The notes under the pieces were generated by a model, which had not been told where the DNA came from, searched no databases, and saw only the letters and a program-made list of their open reading frames with translations. The position numbers and the translations under genes are program-made. DNA of 64,000 nt from the NCBI RefSeq assembly GCF_905115235.1, contig NC_051850.1:7163841-7227840 (forward strand). Direction: 5' to 3'. Shown here in pieces: positions 59,430-64,000 of the stretch. How positions within the stretch are numbered: the first letter of the stretch is position 1; each line of letters starts with the position of its first letter. The DNA comes from Hermetia illucens (Eukaryota; Arthropoda; Insecta; Diptera; Stratiomyidae).

Positions 59430-60640
59430 ACAATGTACTCCTGCATCTCCTCCCCCTAGACCTCCACATCAAATATGTTGCAGCGTGCAGTTCCGTCAGA
59501 CTACGTGAGTCGGGATGCTGAGCAGCGAAGTCATACGGCCAAACCAACATCCTAGATGAAATACCTCGGGAAATCTGGGCATCCCCCACGGACTATGTCA
59601 CACGCAAGCTGAACTTCACGAGAAACTTTGCTGTGGACCTTCCAACCAGGGCAAAGTGGAAGACCGGCGGCGTGTTGCAAGACTAAGACACAGTATTCTT
59701 TACGGACGGATCAAAGATGGCCTATGGAGTCGGCGCGAGGGTTTTCTCGAATAAACACGGTGTATCCAAGTCGTATGGTCTCCCAGGTTTCGCCAGTGTA
59801 TTCCAGGCGGAAGTACTGGCGATATTGGAAGTCTGTCGATGGCTGGAGCGTGATTCGAGCCCCAAGCGTAACATAGCCATTCTGACCGACAGCCAAGCGG
59901 TCATCAAGGTCTTGTACTCAACGACGACATCTTCCTGGCTAGTGGGGCAGTGCAGAGACGCGCTCAACCATCTGGGCGGCACGCTCAAGGTCACCCTCCT
60001 CTGGGTTCCAGGGCATAGGAATATAGAGGGGAATGAGCGAGCTGACGGATTGGCCAGCCAAGGCTCTGCTCTTAACAGTCCCTCGGCGAATACAGTCGGT
60101 GTTCCTCTGGCGGCTGTCGGGGGCGGAGTCTACTCGCACTACCTAGCAGCCGCGGGCCTGAGATGGTGAAGGCTTACAAGCTGTGCCAAGTCAAGGAGAA
60201 TTTGACCCGCTTATAACATAGCCCGACCACGAGAACTCCTGTGTCAGACGCGTGCAAATGCATTCAGGATTACGGCGGTCTGCACAGAGCACTGGCCCAT
60301 AGGGGACCATGCCGCTAGGCTGCGGAGAAGCAAAGGAAACCCTCATGCAATTTCTCTGCGATTGCCCAGCTCTGGCTAGAGTCAGGCTGCGGATACTGGG
60401 TAAACCATTCTTTGAGGACCTCAGAGAGATTTCTAGCTGCAGGGTCGGAGAGCTGCTTTCCTTCGTGAATGCTACGGGCTGGCTCTGAAGATCCGAGCCG
60501 ACTGGACTCTGCCTCCCTGCTCATATAACAATAGTCACGGTCTTAGGAGTTTGTGGCATCAAAACGGCGCACCAAAGCGCAAATTTGGCTCCTCGGAGTG
60601 GCCACTGATACCTACCTACCTTACCATCTTCAAGAGAGAC
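59430..60640 (+). mobile_element. LOA/I-like LINE 3' part with well-preserved RNase H
   Basis: The plus-strand frame 59717-60169 gives an RNase H domain: FFTDGSKMAYGVG just upstream and at its start (first Asp), FQAEVLAILEVCRW (Glu), ILTDSQAVIKVL (second Asp), WVPGHRNIEGNERADGLAS (third Asp and final motif). All four acidic positions are kept. The C-terminus after 60170 is frame-broken, and the 3' tail (GGCTCTGAAGATCC through CCACTGATACCTACC) ends near 60640. RT is missing. One of the younger LINE pieces here. Confidence 0.7.
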
Positions 60641-60930
60641 TCCGCCATCCTTTCCAAATTCAAACTCTTCTCCTACAAGCAGCTTATCCGTCCTCTGATC
60701 ACGTATCACGGCTTCGTCGCATAGTGTGTCGGTGGACTTGTGAGATGCATCCCGTTCCCTGTCACAGCGGAAAGTAGAATACTCTTCGGGGAGCTCGGAG
60801 TTTATTATGGCATCGTCCAGCCAGCTTTCGGAGATACGGATGGCATGGCGTTCCTGACCCAGCACGGATATATTGAAGACCTCTAGCTTAGTTCTTGAAC
60901 CTCTAACATTCCTTCCCTTCCTACAGTGGA
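60640..60930 (-). mobile_element. Jockey/I-like LINE endonuclease start
   Basis: Minus-strand frame: ISVLGQERHAIRISESWLDDAI (in part) and ELPEEYSTFRCDRERD, the start of a LINE AP endonuclease (E-x-W-L and RxDR words). It abuts the 3' tail of the LOA-like LINE in opposite orientation. Confidence 0.5.
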
Positions 60931-62655
60931 GCAAAAGCTTTTAGTTGCTCTCTATTGAACAAGCCTGGAGTTGAGCTCTGTAGCTGCTCTGACTTGTTTA
61001 TCAATCCAAAGCAAGTTGAGTTTTCCAAGCTACTAGGCTATAGCCAAGGCATCTAGTCACTTCGCCCTCATCAATTATTCGATAAATATTACATGGCGAC
61101 CATAAATCATATGCTAAAACGGCGAATCTACTGTTGTTTTCGAATGGTTTAGTTTAGGGAGAGGAAGCAGTCTCCCCATAGATCGACCAACATTGAAAGA
61201 ATACGCCATAGAGTCCGCAAAAAGCTTGAATTGTCCTGCTTTCAGAGCCCGCGACGGTTCGCTACAGCGATCCAAATATGGACATGGGATCTATGAAAAA
61301 ATTATATCTGGAGAAAGGATAGTGCTTACCAAACGTCATTTTAGCGCTAAAAGGATATAACTGTTCTGACAGAAAGCATGGCAAAGAAAGGACAACGTTG
61401 CTGATTGAAGACAACGTGGCTTGGTCTAGCAAATTGAAGTCTTCAAGAAAAGGAATATTTTTCTATTTGTATTTACAAGTTGGTTGATTGGTGAGGGCAA
61501 GGATCTGATGGGTAGAGTTGAACCGAGGTCAATCATTGCAGAAACGTAGTTTGGAGAAAGTTCTAAGATTCTAAGGAACCACTTCCAGACATCTGTAATG
61601 ACGAGCAACCAGGTTCGTGTTGCTCGAGGCGACTGGTTGAACTCCATCTACTCTCTGATGTTCCTGGTATCGGCCCTCTCTTCACTATAGTACACAGAGC
61701 AACTCAATTTCGCTTTGCTCGAGTTGATTCCACTTAGATTGAGGTTAAATCTATGTTCTCTTCTTAATCGAGCATAGAATTGCCCTTTATGCTTCAGATG
61801 GATGGTCGAGCTAGAGTCTGACGATAAAGTGCAATGTTGTGGATACAGTACAGTTCTAGGATGGACCGTGATGACGTGGAGTGATGGGTGATTTCTTCAG
61901 AAGCGAAGCGAGACCATCCCTCAATACTCAAACAAGCTGCATAAAAGGCATCTTCGACGTTTATCAGTCCTAATTACATATTTATGCATGACAATCCCGG
62001 ACAAACGTCGTCAATGTTGTCAGGGATTGCTTTAATCACAAATTTTATACAGTTGGGGAAAGAGTAAAGAAAACATAATAAGCGAAACTTACTACTACCC
62101 AGTATTGAGAAGCGGACAACGAATAGGTTTTCCCCTATTCCCGCCAATAGGAACCAAGGAAAGTAGTAATTTGCTTAAGATAAATTATGGAAAAATATTT
62201 TACTAATTTATCATAGAAATTCAAAACAATATAAATAGCATATCTTTTTCTATTAGCTCCTCGTGCCCTCGATCATTGCAATGAATAGATCGCCCACCAA
62301 TTCTGTAAATTTGTACAAACAGATCACTGACCGTCGCCTCCTACTAAAATACTGCTTCATAGCCCTTTTTCCGAATTGCTGATTACGAATTTCCATCCCT
62401 TACCCCCAAATGAAATATAATAAAAGCTACAACGGTTTTTAGGGTTGTTTTGCGTCATTCCTCACTATCATTACAATTGCGAGGGATATACCGTAGAAAA
62501 TGACAGCCTAACCTGAATTGTCACCGATCTCACATAGAACTGAGTAGGAGAAAGCTATGTAATGTGCAGTGGAAAAGAAGAAGATGGGATTGTTTTCTTT
62601 GGCAGAGACAGTTTCTGTTTATTGTGCAGGATTCGATGCTCAAGCAAACATTTTA
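60931..62655. other. Intergenic, AT-rich, upstream of gene F
   Basis: No coding frame, RNA gene or transposon is supported. Short palindromic pieces around AGCAACTCAA and GAGTTG recur (about 60960, 61020, 61700). The gene F promoter should lie in the last few hundred bases; no TATA box is convincing. Confidence 0.45.
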
Positions 62656-62658
62656 ATT

Positions 62659-62965
62659 ATGGATTCGATATTTTTATTGAATTCGGGACTACAGACCGAC
62701 GTAAAATTGGAGGAAAAAATTCTAGATAAATCCATAGAAGACTATGGATCTGTGTGGACACGTCCTGACTCTCCCACTATCGACTGGACATCGGAGTGTG
62801 GTCGTATTCTGATATCAACCGAAGGAAAATATACCGTTGCTTGCAATAGCTGCAGTGATCGCTTTAATAGTGTAGGGTCCTTCGGGAATCATTTGAAAAC
62901 TGTCCACCCGGACTATGGCGAAGAGGAGGAGGTCCTACCCGAAAACGATGAAATTCGATGTAAAG
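62659..62965 (+). CDS. Gene F: first exon of another zinc-finger-family gene (partial)
   Basis: A 102-codon exon ending in phase 1 at donor TAAAG|GTAAAT. It shows the family N-terminus: VKLE at residues 15-18, EEKILDKSI, SECGRIL in place of KCGSIF, then finger CNSCSDRF...HLKTVH. The start at MDSIF aligns with the other five starts, although the frame is open further upstream (a Met at 62584). The rest of the gene lies beyond the right edge; the following sequence is intron with LINE insertions. The first finger position VCE has become ACN, but both cysteines remain. The downstream exon could be zinc fingers as in A/C/D/E or something else as in B. Confidence 0.75.
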
Positions 62966-63059
62966 GTAAATGTTGACTGGCATCAGGAAATAAAATTATT
63001 AAATTAAGTTAGAACTGGGGGTAAAGATGTGGTCGCCAAAGGGAAATAAAAGCTTTGGC

Positions 63060-63330
63060 TTATCTCCGATAACTCCAGCTTGGAGCTTTCGAGTAACAGT
63101 GGTGGTCACTTTCCATAAACTACCCCCATATATATGTTAGCAACAGAGAAAGAACAGCGGCACAGATAGTCTCAATCATGGTGTTGAAATAACTGCATGT
63201 CCAGATGGTAGACAAGGCAGCAAAAGCAGACCTTGCACTGTTAATGCATCGGGCGACAACCAATTAGGTGCCATCGTCGGCAGAAACCACGCTTCCTAGA
63301 TATACAAATTAATGTAGATAGAGAGAGGAT
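63060..63330 (-). mobile_element. LINE C-terminal fragment, minus strand
   Basis: Minus-strand frames read EAWFLPTMAPNW and GSLWKVTTTVT, the post-RT part of the family at 44.7 kb and 39.1 kb. Frameshifted. Confidence 0.55.
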
Positions 63331-64000
63331 ACGATGACCCGTCAGACTGACAACCTTGGTTCTGTTGGTGTCGGTTTCAGAAAACCTCTTGAAAGCTTGA
63401 TCGAAAAAGAGCAGGCTGATTTCCACTCCGGATCCTCCTGCATTCACCACATAAGCACCCTACGGGTCACTTCGCTGCAGTTGCTCTTTATCGATTTCGA
63501 AAAAGGTTTCCATAGTGAGAACAGGGAGTGTATTTGGAGTTGTTTAGGCAGACGACCGAGATAAAATTTCTGATGACTTTGAAATCTAAAGCGCAATCCG
63601 CCCGGGTTGCATTCTGTCACCGATATTATTTCTTCTTGTTATGGGTGACGTTCTTCATGCTGCCTTGTCCGGAGGACATGGAGGAAATCAATGGACTTCC
63701 TCAAACATCTCGACTACATTTATGATATCTGTTTGCCAAATAGCTCTGAATTGGGAAAGAGATTAGAGTTGGACTATAGATAAACACCAACCTAGGTTCT
63801 CAGGGTGACGGGTCATCACACTCTCTCTCTTTCTGCATTAATGAGGAGACCATCGAAGACGCCAATCAATTTGTATATCGAGGATACGTGGTTTTTGCCG
63901 ACGACGGCACCAAACTGGATGTTGCCCGACGCATTAACAGCATTGAATCAGCAGCTTACGCTAGCCCTTCCTAAAGTCTGGAAATACAGTTAGATCAACA
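63331..64000 (+). mobile_element. LINE reverse-transcriptase fragment, plus strand, running off the edge
   Basis: Plus-strand frames read HISTLRV, LQLLFIDFEKGFHSENRECIW (box A, AFD expected, here GFH; quoted in part), LKHLDYIYDICL (YADD box altered to YIYD), then TGHHTLSLSALM and a tail related to the fragment just upstream in inverse orientation. Dead copy in the intron of gene F. Confidence 0.65.

Noticed and set aside
62569-62658. Start of gene F at the first codon of the open frame
   Set aside because: The extra residues have no counterpart in the paralogues; the Met at 62659 matches their start.
1-64000. CRISPR arrays, operons, bacterial promoters or riboswitches
   Set aside because: No regularly spaced repeats with unique spacers and no prokaryotic gene organisation; all genes have spliceosomal introns.

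Overview
This window is nuclear DNA of an insect, almost certainly a fly (Diptera). The evidence is GT-AG introns of 58-190 nt beside multi-kilobase introns packed with transposon remains, arrays of C2H2 zinc-finger genes, a secreted peritrophin-type chitin-binding gene, mariner elements, and many non-LTR retrotransposons (R1-, I/LOA-, Jockey- and RTE-like), a Penelope-like fragment and two LTR fossils. Several repeats resemble ones I remember from the black soldier fly (Hermetia illucens, Stratiomyidae), but that species guess rests on memory, not on a search.

Layout. 0.5-1.2 kb: two-exon chitin-binding gene (-). 2.5-7.7 kb: old LINE debris. 7.7-9.8 kb: no assigned gene. 9.8-11.5 kb: a 409-bp foldback and a decayed mariner. 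11.9-16.8 kb: LINE remains. 17.7-63 kb: a dispersed cluster of six paralogous genes, called A to F here, embedded in transposon debris. A (+) 17.7-24.5, B (-) 29.4-31.0, C (-) 36.5-38.4, D (-) 42.7-44.5, E (+) 49.1-57.0, F (+) 62.7 to beyond the edge.

The six genes share one design. A short first exon encodes an acidic N-terminus with a psi-K-x-E motif at residues 13-19, a KEE-rich stretch, and a KCGSIF-type segment leading into one degenerate C2H2 finger; it ends in phase 1. In A, C, D and E it splices to exon(s) coding for 11-14 further C2H2 fingers with the family signatures NFCxTC, GDEIPxxLQxDPxYLxC and FEKPTxR. These are presumably nuclear sequence-specific DNA-binding proteins. F is cut by the window edge, and exon 1 of D looks frame-broken.

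The most striking item is gene B. Its exon 1 is intact, but no zinc-finger exon follows. Instead, 191 nt downstream, a phase-compatible acceptor opens an uninterrupted 346-codon exon encoding a Tc1/IS630-type DDE transposase that has no usable ATG of its own ahead of its helix-turn-helix region. The predicted spliced product is 465 aa: zinc-finger-family N-terminus plus a transposase whose second catalytic Asp is displaced (ND in place of DN). A poly(A) signal follows the stop. This looks like transposase capture by a transcription-factor gene family and is my main candidate for an undescribed system; it needs transcript evidence.
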